From: Mycobacterium europaeum
GTDB taxonomy: Bacteria > Actinomycetota > Actinomycetes > Mycobacteriales > Mycobacteriaceae
Reading direction: 5' to 3'
NCBI RefSeq assembly: GCF_002102155.1
Contig: NZ_LQOU01000002.1
Location: 207,782-271,781, forward strand
Length of the DNA stretch: 64,000 nucleotides
Part shown: positions 17,466-25,557 of the stretch, piece by piece
How positions within the stretch are numbered: position 1 is the stretch's first letter
Layout of the letters: each line of letters begins with the position of its first letter
Notes under the pieces: generated by a model
What the model was told of the DNA's origin: nothing
What the model saw: only the letters and a program-made list of their open reading frames with translations
The model's database searches: none
Made by a program: the position numbers and the translations under genes

Positions 17466-17945
17466 ATGGCTCTCACATTTGATGACACTCAGGCTGCGGT
17501 CCTGCTCACACTTCTCGGCCTGCCCGAGGACACCGACGACCTGGCGCTGGTGATCGACACCATCAAGGACGTCACCCGCGACCCGATGCTGCCCCTGCCC
17601 GACGACGCCGCAGCATCCCAGGTCGCCGCGGCCGCGAAGAAACACGGCCTCGAACTACTCGACACCGACACGGCCGACGCACTGCGCCGCGACGCCGCAG
17701 AGGGCCGGAAAATCGCGGCCGCCGCGGCCAAGGCGAAGGTCGAGGCCGCCGTCGATGACGCGGTGAACAGGGGCAAGATCACCGCCGCACGCCGCAAGCA
17801 CTGGGTGTCACTTATCGAGGCCGACCCAGGGATGGCCGACGTGTTGGCCGCTGTCCCCGACGAGACGGCAGTGCCGTTGTCGGAGATGGGGCACAGCGCC
17901 GACACGAGTCGTGACAGTACCGGCGGCGGCCAGTGGTTCTACTGA
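17466..17945 (+). CDS. scaffold-like protein (Mu gpI C-terminal/gpZ type)
   Basis: A 159-aa helical, alanine-rich protein. The C-terminal part, RGKITAARRKHWVSLIEADPG, resembles the end of Mu-type protease/scaffold proteins, which read roughly GKItPAxrexw. In Mu the scaffold is the C-terminal half of the protease gene; here it is a separate gene placed after the capsid gene. The first half (LTLLGLPEDTDDLALVIDTI) is typical of phage head-assembly proteins. ATG 17466 lies 19 nt after the capsid stop. It is the last gene of the head cassette. Confidence 0.6.
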   Translation: MALTFDDTQAAVLLTLLGLPEDTDDLALVIDTIKDVTRDPMLPLPDDAAASQVAAAAKKHGLELLDTDTADALRRDAAEGRKIAAAAAKAKVEAAVDDAVNRGKITAARRKHWVSLIEADPGMADVLAAVPDETAVPLSEMGHSADTSRDSTGGGQWFY

Positions 17946-17983
17946 GCGGCCGAAAGCTAAAGGCGCAAAGCGTGAGCTGCTGG

Positions 17984-18014
17984 GCAATTTTCTAATTGAA
18001 AATGTGAAAATTGC
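17984..18014 (+). terminator. AT-rich dyad after the capsid cassette
   Basis: GCAATTTTC (17984-17992) and GAAAATTGC (18006-18014) form a perfect 9-bp inverted repeat with a 13-nt loop. A competing 6-bp hairpin (ATTTTC/GAAAAT) uses 17987-18003. It is strikingly AT-rich for this genome. It could terminate the capsid transcript or be a protein binding site; there is no U-tract on the forward side. Confidence 0.4.
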
Positions 18015-18102
18015 GGCGCCGCGTCCTGGCTTCGGGTAGACATACCGGCGTGCCAATCACTACGGCAGGGATCAACTTTCCGGAGACCACTAGGGGCTGA
18101 CG

Positions 18103-18567
18103 TTGGAGCAAACGCCGGAGGTTGCCGCTACTGCGTCTCGAAAGATGAGTACCGCCAACAGGATCCGTCTCTTGCAGACGGGCCTTGCCTCAGCTGTCGC
18201 TGCTTTCGCTATATCGGTCGTGGTGGCCGGTCACTGGTGGACCACGCCACCGCCGCCCCCACCGCCCGCGCCGACGGTCAACGTTCCCATATTGAAGATC
18301 CGGGTCGTTGAAGCACTGAGGGATCGGTTGAACACCGATGACGCGTTTAAGGAGTACGGGATCACGGTGGACCCTGACTTGACGCTGATAAATACCGACC
18401 TCAACAAATACGACGGGCTCGCAACCGTGCACACGCGCAAGGGCACCCAAAAGTTCCTGGCGGTCACGGTGGAGGCGGATCCAACTGGCGCGATGATTTA
18501 TCGGATGGACGCACCGTCGGCTGCAGCCCTGATCGACGCCGCACGGACGGAGAAGCAGAACGGTTAG
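18103..18567 (+). CDS. hypothetical membrane-anchored protein
   Basis: A 154-aa protein with an N-terminal transmembrane segment (GLASAVAAFAISVVVAGHWW), a run of prolines and an external domain (EALRDRLNTDDAFKEYGITV...LINTDLNKYDGLATVHT...FLAVTVEADPTGAMIY) that is soluble and beta-rich. TTG 18103 follows AGGGGCT at a good distance; ATG 18145 is an alternative. In a satellite, membrane proteins of this place often act in superinfection exclusion, but nothing here proves that. Not recognised. Confidence 0.6.
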   Translation: MEQTPEVAATASRKMSTANRIRLLQTGLASAVAAFAISVVVAGHWWTTPPPPPPPAPTVNVPILKIRVVEALRDRLNTDDAFKEYGITVDPDLTLINTDLNKYDGLATVHTRKGTQKFLAVTVEADPTGAMIYRMDAPSAAALIDAARTEKQNG

Positions 18568-18641
18568 AGGCAGGGCCGCCGCCCTGCTTCACTTTTAGTC
18601 TCATGGGGCGAGGACTGCTGATCCGGGAAACAGGAGAAGAG

Positions 18642-18866
18642 ATGCGTTGCTCGAACTGCGGGAAAGACGTCCCGTTCGCCGGCAAGGTCTGCCCCTACTG
18701 TCACGCAGACAAGAGTTCAGACCAGCAGAAGCAGGTTTTCGGTGTGTTCTTCGGCTTGGTCGGCGGCGCTTTGGGATGGTTCATCCACGGCATCCTTGCC
18801 GCTTTGATAGGCCTATTCGTTGGCGTGATCGTTGGGCTTGTCGTCGCCAGCAAGGCGCAGTCGTAG
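18642..18866 (+). CDS. zinc-ribbon membrane protein
   Basis: A 74-aa protein. The N-terminal zinc ribbon MRCSNCGKDVPFAGKVCPYC has two CxxC pairs. Two adjacent glycine-rich transmembrane segments follow (VFFGLVGGALGWFIHGILAA and LIGLFVGVIVGLVVASKA). ATG 18642 follows CAGGAGAAG. The ribbon-plus-TM plan is common in small bacterial membrane proteins. It is probably a lysogeny-expressed cargo gene of the element. Confidence 0.65.
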   Translation: MRCSNCGKDVPFAGKVCPYCHADKSSDQQKQVFGVFFGLVGGALGWFIHGILAALIGLFVGVIVGLVVASKAQS

Positions 18867-19111
18867 CGATCCCTTGGGCCATCGACACCAGCCCAACCGC
18901 CGCCGACGTACTGAAGGCGCTACGTCGGCACCAGTCGTCATGATGGGGACCGTCGGCGGGCAGTGTCACCCTCCGGCCCCGGTGACCCCCCACCCCCGAA
19001 AAATCCGACCACCTCGGCGGCTGACTCCGCCCCGTGGTAGTCATGATTTTTTTGTCACCGCCCATAGGAATGCTGAGGTCAACGAATGAGATCAGGTCTG
19101 GGGTTCGAAAG
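18867..19111. other. gap before the nuclease gene, with a hairpin
   Basis: No convincing gene. An inverted repeat GTCACC (18965-18970) / GGTGAC (18981-18986) with a 10-nt loop is present, and another GTCACC occurs near 19060. A coding-like run encoding AIPWAIDTSPTAADVLKALR (about 18868-18930) has no start codon and may be a gene remnant. Confidence 0.3.
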
Positions 19112-19201
19112 ATGAACGAGGAAGTATGCAGATTGGCGGAAGAGCTTGAGGAAGTGGCGAGGGCGGCGTTAACGGCTCCGGGTAGCCTTCCAACATGCTG
19201 A
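19112..19201 (+). CDS. possible small upstream ORF (29 aa)
   Basis: A 29-codon frame (MNEEVCRLAEELEEVARAAL...) begins at ATG 19112 and ends by overlapping the nuclease start at 19195. It is helical and acidic, and the overlap suggests translational coupling. It could be an antitoxin-like or leader peptide, or chance. Confidence 0.3.
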   Translation: MNEEVCRLAEELEEVARAALTAPGSLPTC

Positions 19202-19926
19202 GCGTGCGGCAGGACACCGACGGACTTGTTGAGCAAGTCCCGTCGTCGCCGCGTGCCGGACGGCGCTTTGAGCCGAAGGGAGAGCGGCTGCTAGACGGCG
19301 ATTTGAAGCGTCTCGCAACCAGGCTCCCCGGTGCCAGCGGTGGCGTCATCATCAGTACAGAATTCCCAGGGCCGCGAGGCGTCGCCGATCTTGTCGCGAT
19401 TACGCAACCGTTCGACGATCTGCGTTCGCGACTCGCTCTCGGACTCCCGTTCCTCACCAACGTCACGGACTGTCTCGTCGTCGCGGCAACATCGCCGAAT
19501 CGCGTTCGGACGACCCCCACGCTAGCGCGTTTAACGGGTATGAGCGTGGAACAGGCAGAGCGTCGCCTTCGCTCACTGGCGTCCGATGGCTACCTATCGC
19601 GAATGGGAAGTGGGTTTGTTCGGAACCCCGGCCTCAAGCCGGTCGGAAGGGCGTACGCGCTTGAGGCCAAGGTCAACGATTGGAGAAAAGGCTTAAGCCA
19701 AGCGGTGAGGTACTCCAGTTGGTGTGATGCGGGAGCGGTGGTGCTGCTCGACGCGCCTCGCGACCTGTCCGACGCGATGGATCGCAGCAGGCGTCTCGGG
19801 ATAGGCTTGGCCGTCCGATCCCGATGGGTGGTGCGTCCGAGGATCGGCCGACCCCAGCCCGGTTTTCGACTAGCAATGTCTGAGCAGCTCGCCCGTAGTT
19901 TCAGTGCTCAGAAGCCCTCGGCCTGA
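19195..19926 (+). CDS. putative PD-(D/E)XK nuclease with inserted winged helix
   Basis: A 243-aa protein. I read a PD-(D/E)XK arrangement: D65 in GPRGVADLVAIT, E157-x-K159 in AYALEAKVNDW, and Q169...Y173 in LSQAVRYSSW, matching the ExK...QxxxY pattern of many restriction-like folds. Between them lies a winged-helix segment (about residues 105-145, TTPTLARLTGMSVEQAERRL, then GYLSRMGSGFVRN). ATG 19195 is the start. It converges on the reverse-strand unknown protein with a short 3' overlap. Nuclease function is an inference from motif spacing. It sits in the cargo position beside the kinase pair. Confidence 0.5.
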   Translation: MLSVRQDTDGLVEQVPSSPRAGRRFEPKGERLLDGDLKRLATRLPGASGGVIISTEFPGPRGVADLVAITQPFDDLRSRLALGLPFLTNVTDCLVVAATSPNRVRTTPTLARLTGMSVEQAERRLRSLASDGYLSRMGSGFVRNPGLKPVGRAYALEAKVNDWRKGLSQAVRYSSWCDAGAVVLLDAPRDLSDAMDRSRRLGIGLAVRSRWVVRPRIGRPQPGFRLAMSEQLARSFSAQKPSA

Positions 19927-21071
19927 GCATATGATTCGAGAATGTCGGCCGGAGCCGTCGCCCACGCATACTTGTCTCGATCCTGAACAGTTCGAGGCAA
20001 CGCGTCGCGCAACACGTCGAATTGTGCGCTCGCCGTTTGATACCTATTGCGCAACAGGTTAATTCGGTTCTGGCGGGATCCGGCGGCGGTTAAACCAAGC
20101 ACAGCACTCCGGAGTTGGTTGAGATGGTGCATCCGCTGAACCTGATCACTGGCAGGCATCGGCCCACCTCTGATTGTGAGCGCTGCAGCGGGGTCCCATC
20201 GTTCGATTGCCTCTGCGGTGTCGCGACGGAGCACGGCGTGCAAAGTTCCTTGAGTCACGTAGGAAGCCGGGATGCGGATTCCGGGATCGGAATCGATTCG
20301 AAAGCTGTTGGGATCGAACGTTCGTTGCGACCGGTCCCATCCGCTGCCGACGGTGTCAGCACCCGCTGCAACCGCTGGTAGGCCCGCGTAATCCGCGTGG
20401 GAAATGATCACCCTTGAGCGCATCGACAATGAGTGAACCGTTCGGCATAGTCCCGAAAAGGCCAAGACATCCGTCAAGTCGGGGACTTGGTCGACGACTA
20501 TTTCGTTGCTGACGGTCAGAACCCAGACTGGCGCGCGCAGCGCTACGAGGGCGCCGACGTACGCGTCTAAATTGACGCCAGACGCCCAGAATGCGCGCGT
20601 ACCAGCGAGAGATTGCCACGCGCCCGAATCGACGCCGCGAGCAGTCCGCGCTAGTTCTCGGGCAAAGGACGCATCCTGAGTCAGAGGGGATTGGAGCGAT
20701 AGCGTCGGCGCGAGGTGCGGACTACCGACCGCGTCTTGGCGTTGAAATACCCTCTCCACGTGGGCTAGTCGCTGCTGCGGAGTTGCTACGCCTGGGCCGG
20801 CAGATCCCCACAACTCCCAGTCGTCATAGAAATCCGTCCGATTCACGCCCGCCAAAAAACGAGCGTGGGTCATTGCGTCGAAGATCACTTCACCGCCGAC
20901 ACCATTTACATCTGCAGCAACTTGCTGTGCACTCGGATGTCGTGGAACGGAGAGACGAGGTGTCGAGAATGGGCTCAGGACAACGCCATCGGCGTAGCCG
21001 GAGTTGATCGCATCTGTTGCCCATTTACGATGGGCGATCCTGCGCCCATCGTGAATCAACACGCCGGACAT
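19908..21071 (-). CDS. unknown 387-aa protein paired with the kinase
   Basis: Not recognised. ATG 21071 overlaps the kinase stop by one base (TGATG), with an in-frame GTG at 21080 as alternative, so it is translationally coupled to the kinase. Strand-loop alternation such as ADGVVLSPFSTP, GGEVIFDAMTHARFL, APVWVLTVSNEIVV and SRVIISHADYAGLP, then GADTVGSGWD, suggests an alpha/beta barrel-like fold with catalytic-looking acidic residues, but no family signature is certain. It could be a nucleic-acid-modifying enzyme or an effector controlled by phosphorylation. Base composition is slightly less GC-rich than the housekeeping genes. Confidence 0.6.
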   Translation of the reverse strand: MSGVLIHDGRRIAHRKWATDAINSGYADGVVLSPFSTPRLSVPRHPSAQQVAADVNGVGGEVIFDAMTHARFLAGVNRTDFYDDWELWGSAGPGVATPQQRLAHVERVFQRQDAVGSPHLAPTLSLQSPLTQDASFARELARTARGVDSGAWQSLAGTRAFWASGVNLDAYVGALVALRAPVWVLTVSNEIVVDQVPDLTDVLAFSGLCRTVHSLSMRSRVIISHADYAGLPAVAAGADTVGSGWDRSQRTFDPNSFRIDSDPGIRIPASYVTQGTLHAVLRRDTAEAIERWDPAAALTIRGGPMPASDQVQRMHHLNQLRSAVLGLTAAGSRQNRINLLRNRYQTASAQFDVLRDALPRTVQDRDKYAWATAPADILESYAQAEGF

Positions 21072-21913
21072 CAGCTGCACCGCCCAAGGCTGGTTAGTTC
21101 GCTGAGCAACTCAGCGCCGTCAATGAATCGTCGTGCCGACTGCCGCTGCAAACAGCGGTCGATCACGGCCGCCAAATCATCGGAAATGTTTGGCGCGAGC
21201 TGCTTTACCGGCGGCGCTTGCGACTCCAGAAGCCGTCGGTCGTAGTCGGCCTGGTCACCGCTGGGATCGATGGGGAATGTTCCCGTAAGCGCGTAGTAGG
21301 CCAAGATGCCCAACGCAAAAATGTCGCTGGCCGGGATCGGCTCGCCACCCGGCACATGTTCCGGGGATCGCCACCCCTTAGTGCCCGGTTGAAAGCTGCC
21401 CGTGAGCGCGGTCTTGGCTAGGTGGCGGGCCAACCCTGGGTCCATGAGGACAAAGCGGCCACCTGCCGTGCGGCGAAGATTGCCGGGGGATAGATCCCTA
21501 TGGACGACCTCAAGGTTGTGGCACGCGTCGATCGCCTTCGCTGTGTCGCACAGAAGTCGCCAGACATCGTCTTCCTGCCAGGTGGCGGTGAGGTGCGTCG
21601 CGAGATCCTCGCCGTCGAGCCGTTCCTCGACCCAGCAGACTGCGACCGGCGGATTTTCAATCTCGACGGCGTCGGTCAGCACCTTCACGACGTAGTCGGA
21701 GTCGACCGCCCCGAGCAATTCGACTTCACGGTGTGCCCGCTTGAGAGTCAGGTCGGCGTTCGGTCCACTCGGCAGTAAGACCACTTTTGCAATTGCGGGT
21801 GTGCCCGACATGGTAGCGGTGAGCACCAACTTCTGTCCGCCCTGAGTCAACGGTGTGACGTTGTCCAGGCCCAGCGCACTCTCCACGTCGGCCAGGAGCT
21901 TTGCAATATCCAC
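21071..21913 (-). CDS. serine/threonine protein kinase
   Basis: A 280-aa soluble Hanks-type kinase with no transmembrane or sensor domain. It has the ATP lysine K43 in PAIAKVVLLP, alpha-C glutamate E63 in HREVELLG, catalytic loop VVHRDLSPGN (D140, N145), a DPG in place of DFG (D158), an SPE triplet at 183-185 and D197 in the F helix. A degenerate glycine loop is TQGGQKLVL. GTG 21913 is the start. It is the upstream gene of a coupled pair with the unknown 387-aa protein, at the attR end of the element, where satellites usually carry host-protective cargo. Residues support activity. Confidence 0.8.
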   Translation of the reverse strand: MDIAKLLADVESALGLDNVTPLTQGGQKLVLTATMSGTPAIAKVVLLPSGPNADLTLKRAHREVELLGAVDSDYVVKVLTDAVEIENPPVAVCWVEERLDGEDLATHLTATWQEDDVWRLLCDTAKAIDACHNLEVVHRDLSPGNLRRTAGGRFVLMDPGLARHLAKTALTGSFQPGTKGWRSPEHVPGGEPIPASDIFALGILAYYALTGTFPIDPSGDQADYDRRLLESQAPPVKQLAPNISDDLAAVIDRCLQRQSARRFIDGAELLSELTSLGRCS

Positions 21914-22080
21914 GTGAACCTCTCGAAGCTGTCGACCCTGACAGGGAACAAGGCGTACGTCGGATTGCGTGGCTCGGCAATTCCACGCCGTGCACGCCCC
22001 TACCTACCCAACGTAGCTTGCTCGGCAGGTTTCGACGCGAGTGCAACGCCGGGACCAACGCGCGACCACAGGACGTGCCG

Positions 22081-22101
22081 TACGCCAACGCGTACGCCAA
22101 C
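22081..22101 (+). promoter_or_regulatory. integrase arm-type sites, right end
   Basis: Two direct copies of TACGCCAAC (22081-22089 and 22093-22101) at a 12-bp period, 105 bp before the right core. They match the left-end doublet exactly in sequence and period. Confidence 0.65.
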
Positions 22102-22206
22102 CACACCAATTTCGGGCCGATCCGCGGGTGTCCGTCGGCGTCGCCGAATTGTGCTGACCTGCGCACACCGCACTGGGGCGGTCGGGAGCAAACCCCCTTC
22201 GGCTAT

Positions 22207-22249
22207 CTGGGGGTCAAGTGGTCGCAGGTTCAAATCCTGTCAGCCCGAC
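22207..22249 (+). repeat. attR core (43 bp)
   Basis: Perfect copy of the tRNA-Pro 3' half. The tRNA 5' half is absent, so this is not a second tRNA gene. Confidence 0.95.
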
Positions 22250-22250
22250 C

Positions 22251-22265
22251 AAGCCGAAACGGCTT
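22251..22265 (+). terminator. hairpin after attR
   Basis: Perfect 6-bp stem AAGCCG-AAA-CGGCTT directly after the core. It is probably the original hairpin that followed the tRNA before the 10.9-kb element inserted. It has no T tract. Confidence 0.4.
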
Positions 22266-22300
22266 CGACCTGCGACGAAGGAACGCTCGTCAAGACGAAA

Positions 22301-22635
22301 TGACCCGAAGCTGGGGACCATTTGGGGACCGTAAGTGCCGGAGAGCAAGTCTCCAGCGTTGGTCACGGACTGCCGGCTGGGGTGTTATCGCCCTCTACGG
22401 CTATCACCTCGCCCTCCAGCGGACCCGGCGAGACGTTGAGGAGCTGCAGGCCCGGCGATGTGCGAACACCCCTACCACTGTTGACGTGGCGATCGCAGCT
22501 GCTGGCGAGTTCCTGAATCGGCAAGCAGCCGCCCGTATCGCTTACCTGACCGCGAACTTAGACATCGCACGGGTGATTTTCACCCATCTGGCTTCCACCG
22601 AAATGAGCACCACCCTGGCGAAACCGGTGGCATAG
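22301..22635 (+). CDS. hypothetical protein, doubtful
   Basis: A 111-aa frame starting at ATG 22301. The first half is arginine-rich and unlikely; the second (VDVAIAAAGEFLNRQAAARIAYLTANLDIARVIF read in pieces) looks helical and coding-like. It overlaps the GGGGACC repeats near the attR core. It could be a truncated gene of the older element. There is little support for a functional product. Confidence 0.25.
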
Positions 22636-22669
22636 CGGCCGGCATCGGTGCGGTTGCGAGCCATCCGGA

Positions 22670-25543
22670 TCAGCCGACCAACACCAGCTCTGCCGCGACG
22701 GCGGCCGCGCACACCGCCGACACGATCGAGAGTGCAATCCAGTCAGCAACTTTCGGCCGCGATGGGGCCGCCGAGATCTGGCCGGAGCCGCCGCGAGCGG
22801 TGATCGCATCGCCCATCTCGTCCGCACGCCGCAGTGTCACGGTGATGACCGCGACGATCAGGTCGATCACGTCTGCGGTCATGCGCCTGAGCTGGGCCCT
22901 GCGGGTCCGCAGTGCCTGCTTGGGCCGCAACCGGCGGGCGGCGTAGAGCACCCGGAATTCGTCGATGAGCATCGGGAAGGTGCGCAGTGCGAGCGCCAAC
23001 GCGACCGCCCAGTCGTCGACGGGGATCCGCAACGGTCGCACTGGGCGACCCAAACTGGCTACCGCGGGCGCGATTTCGGCGACATTGGTGGTCCACGACA
23101 CCAGCGCACTCAGGCCGAGCAGCACGACCGACAGGGCGGTGAAGCGCAGGAAGTTCAGCAGGCCGCCGAGACCGAGCCAGACCGTACCGATCTGGATGTG
23201 CGGACTACCGCCGGCCAATGTCGCGGTGATGCCGACGATGACCAGCAGGATCGGAAGCCAGCGTGGCGCCGACGGCAGCACGCCAAGCGGAATATGTGCG
23301 ACCCACGCTCCGGCCAGAACCAACGCGGTCACCAGCCCGATCGCCGCCCATTCCGGGAAGAGTGTCAACAACGCTGAAAGGCCAAAAACGGCAAGCAGTT
23401 TGGTGCCGGCCCACAGCCGGTGGATGGCGGAGCGTCCGGGCACCGGGCGAAGCAGCACAACGGGGCGACGTGGACGGCGGGTCGGGTGTGTTGCCGGCGA
23501 GGTCGCGGTCACGTCGTTCGCCCCAACCCCGGCCAGATCCATCAGACCGTCGCGCAGGTGCAGGGTGCGCGGGCACAGCTCCTCGAGCCCGGCGAAGTCG
23601 TGCGAGATGACCACCAGGGTCAGACCGGTGTCGCGACGCCGATCCGCGAGCAGTCGCACAAGACCGCGCTGACTGGCGGCGTCCAGCCCCGCCAATGGCT
23701 CGTCGAGGATCAATACGCGCGGTGACCGCGCCAGCAACCCGGCCAGGACCACGCGACGCATTTGGCCGCCGCTGAGTTGGTCGATGCGCCGCTTCGCCAG
23801 TGCCGCGTCCAGCCCCACGACGGCCAGCGCCGCGGTCACCCGGGCGTGGTCGTCGGGTGAAAAGCCCGCTGCCGCGGCCACTTCCAGGTCGACACGGCTG
23901 CGCATCAACTGCAGCCGGGCCGCCTGGAACTGAAGCGCGACCGCGCCGACCTGCCCAGAGACGGGACGCTGATCAAGCAGACAGGTTCCGCTGGTCGGTA
24001 TCGTCAATCCGGCCATGATCCAGGCCAGTGTCGACTTGCCCGAGCCGTTGCCGCCGTGGATCAACAGCCCGTCGCCCTCGTGCACCACGAAGCTGATGCC
24101 GCGCAGCGCGGTCTTCGCCCAGGGGCTGCCACTGCCGTATTCGTGACCGACACCTGCGAGTTCGAGCACCGGCAGGTGGGATTTGTGGCCCACCGCAACC
24201 GTCGGCGCGGGCGCGGGCGCGGTCTCGATCATCGCCGTGTTGTCCAGGGACTCGCTGAGGTTGATCGTGCGCTCGGCGAAATCGGCTTCGTTGGCGTAGT
24301 GGGTGATGTGCACCAGGGCGGTTTGATGACGCTCGGTCAAACCCGACAGCACGGCCAGTAGTGCCTCTCGGCCTTGCTGGTCGACCATGCTGGTGACCTC
24401 ATCCGCGATAAGCAGAGCCGGCTCCCGGGCCAGCGCCGCGGCCACGGCCAGGCGCTGCAGTTCACCGCCGGACAGGCCGCCGGTGTCGCGTTCGGCGAGG
24501 CCCGCCAGCCCGACCTCGCGAAGTAGGCGGTCGATATCGGTGGTCTCGCCGGGCGGTAGTCCCCAGACCACGTCGTCGGCGACGCGCGTGCCCAGTACCT
24601 GGCTTTCCGGGTGCTGCATGATGACGGCGGTGCCGCCACGCCGACCGAGGCCCACCGCGCCGGGCCGTTCGACAGTGCCCGAGGTCGGTTCGCGGCCGGC
24701 CAGGATCAGCATCAGCGTGGTTTTTCCCGAGCCGTTGGCGCCGGTCACCGCGACGTGCTCGCCTGCTCCCACGTCCAGGCTCACTGCGCGCAGCGCGTCG
24801 TGATCGGTATGCGGGTAGCGGAGGCGCACCTTGCCCAGCCGCACGGGGACGGGCTGGATCGGCCCGATGTCGACCGGCGCGTCCAATTTGTGCACATCGG
24901 GAACGCCGCGTAGCCGCCTCAGCACCCGTGACAGCGCCCACCAGCCGATCACCGAGACACCCATGATCGCGACGACGGCGTAACCGAGGACGAGCCATTG
25001 CCAGTAATCCAGTGCATCGACGAAGAACCGGTTGAGCTGCTGTGCGGCCCCCTGCAGACTCCGCATCCGCGCCATGACCGTCGCGATTCCGTCGACTGCG
25101 GCGGTGACCGTCCGGAACACCAGCAGCCGCAGCCGTGTCAGGACGGTCAGCGCGATGACCACCGCGGCACCAACCAAAACACCGGCGCCAAAGGACGCCG
25201 CGACCACGGTCGGCGCGCCGCGGCCGCGGCGTTTCACGATTCCAGCCAGCCCACCGACGTAGGCAGACAGCACGACCGCCCCCAAGCCGCTGATACCAAC
25301 TACCAGGAACCCGATCACACCGCCGGCGAACGTCGCGGTGATCACCGCGCGGATCCGGTAGCGATAGGCCAGCAGCGCTATCGGCATCGCGCCCAGCAGT
25401 CCCAGTGCCCCAAGGTGCGGGAGGACTACCGCAATAATCGCGATCGCGGCGCACAGAGCGCCCATCACCGATGCCTGCGCGAGTTCGCTGGGTCCTAGCG
25501 ATCGAGCCCGTTCCGGCAGGATCGCCGCACCGGGCAATGTCAC
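22670..25543 (-). CDS. single-polypeptide ECF-type ABC transporter (S-A-A-T fusion)
   Basis: A 957-aa protein joining a whole ECF importer. (i) N-terminal ~230 residues: DUF2232/S-component-like membrane domain ([20 protein letters not shown], then [11 protein letters not shown]). (ii) First ATPase: Walker [11 protein letters not shown]-loop [10 protein letters not shown], signature LSGGELQR, and LIADEVTSM. (iii) Second ATPase: [28 protein letters not shown]. (iv) EcfT-like membrane domain with the coupling segment ([15 protein letters not shown]). It resembles Rv2326c joined to Rv2325c. GTG 25543 is preceded by extended -10 TGGCATAAT six bases upstream, indicating a leaderless mRNA; the frame continues to 25681. 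Substrate unknown: vitamin or metal. Confidence 0.85.
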   Translation of the reverse strand: MTLPGAAILPERARSLGPSELAQASVMGALCAAIAIIAVVLPHLGALGLLGAMPIALLAYRYRIRAVITATFAGGVIGFLVVGISGLGAVVLSAYVGGLAGIVKRRGRGAPTVVAASFGAGVLVGAAVVIALTVLTRLRLLVFRTVTAAVDGIATVMARMRSLQGAAQQLNRFFVDALDYWQWLVLGYAVVAIMGVSVIGWWALSRVLRRLRGVPDVHKLDAPVDIGPIQPVPVRLGKVRLRYPHTDHDALRAVSLDVGAGEHVAVTGANGSGKTTLMLILAGREPTSGTVERPGAVGLGRRGGTAVIMQHPESQVLGTRVADDVVWGLPPGETTDIDRLLREVGLAGLAERDTGGLSGGELQRLAVAAALAREPALLIADEVTSMVDQQGREALLAVLSGLTERHQTALVHITHYANEADFAERTINLSESLDNTAMIETAPAPAPTVAVGHKSHLPVLELAGVGHEYGSGSPWAKTALRGISFVVHEGDGLLIHGGNGSGKSTLAWIMAGLTIPTSGTCLLDQRPVSGQVGAVALQFQAARLQLMRSRVDLEVAAAAGFSPDDHARVTAALAVVGLDAALAKRRIDQLSGGQMRRVVLAGLLARSPRVLILDEPLAGLDAASQRGLVRLLADRRRDTGLTLVVISHDFAGLEELCPRTLHLRDGLMDLAGVGANDVTATSPATHPTRRPRRPVVLLRPVPGRSAIHRLWAGTKLLAVFGLSALLTLFPEWAAIGLVTALVLAGAWVAHIPLGVLPSAPRWLPILLVIVGITATLAGGSPHIQIGTVWLGLGGLLNFLRFTALSVVLLGLSALVSWTTNVAEIAPAVASLGRPVRPLRIPVDDWAVALALALRTFPMLIDEFRVLYAARRLRPKQALRTRRAQLRRMTADVIDLIVAVITVTLRRADEMGDAITARGGSGQISAAPSRPKVADWIALSIVSAVCAAAVAAELVLVG

Positions 25544-25548
25544 GTCCC

Positions 25549-25557
25549 GATTATGCC
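25549..25557 (-). promoter_or_regulatory. extended -10 promoter of the ECF transporter
   Basis: On the reverse strand TGG-CATAAT ends six bases before GTG 25543, the spacing for transcription starting at the start codon itself. Leaderless GTG starts are common in mycobacteria. Confidence 0.5.

Larger units (their letters stand above)
11338..22249. mobile_element. integrative phage-satellite-like element in tRNA-Pro
   Basis: Bounded by perfect 43-bp direct repeats (11338-11380 and 22207-22249), the left one being the 3' half of tRNA-Pro. One period is 10,869 bp. Contents in order: tyrosine integrase (reverse strand), excisionase, iteron-bearing replication gene, small hypothetical proteins, HTH protein, Mu-type protease, decoration protein, major capsid, scaffold, membrane proteins, nuclease, then on the reverse strand an unknown protein and a kinase. 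No terminase, portal, tail, holin or lysin is recognisable. Size and content resemble the roughly 10-kb phiRv1/phiRv2 elements of M. tuberculosis and capsid-encoding satellites rather than a full prophage. Confidence 0.9.

Noticed and set aside
18832..19089. 85-aa forward frame considered as an HNH or small terminase gene
   Set aside because: Proline/arginine-rich, no HNH or HTH motif and no ribosome site.
22207..22249. Second tRNA-Pro gene
   Set aside because: Only the 3' half is present (att core); no acceptor 5' strand or D arm upstream.
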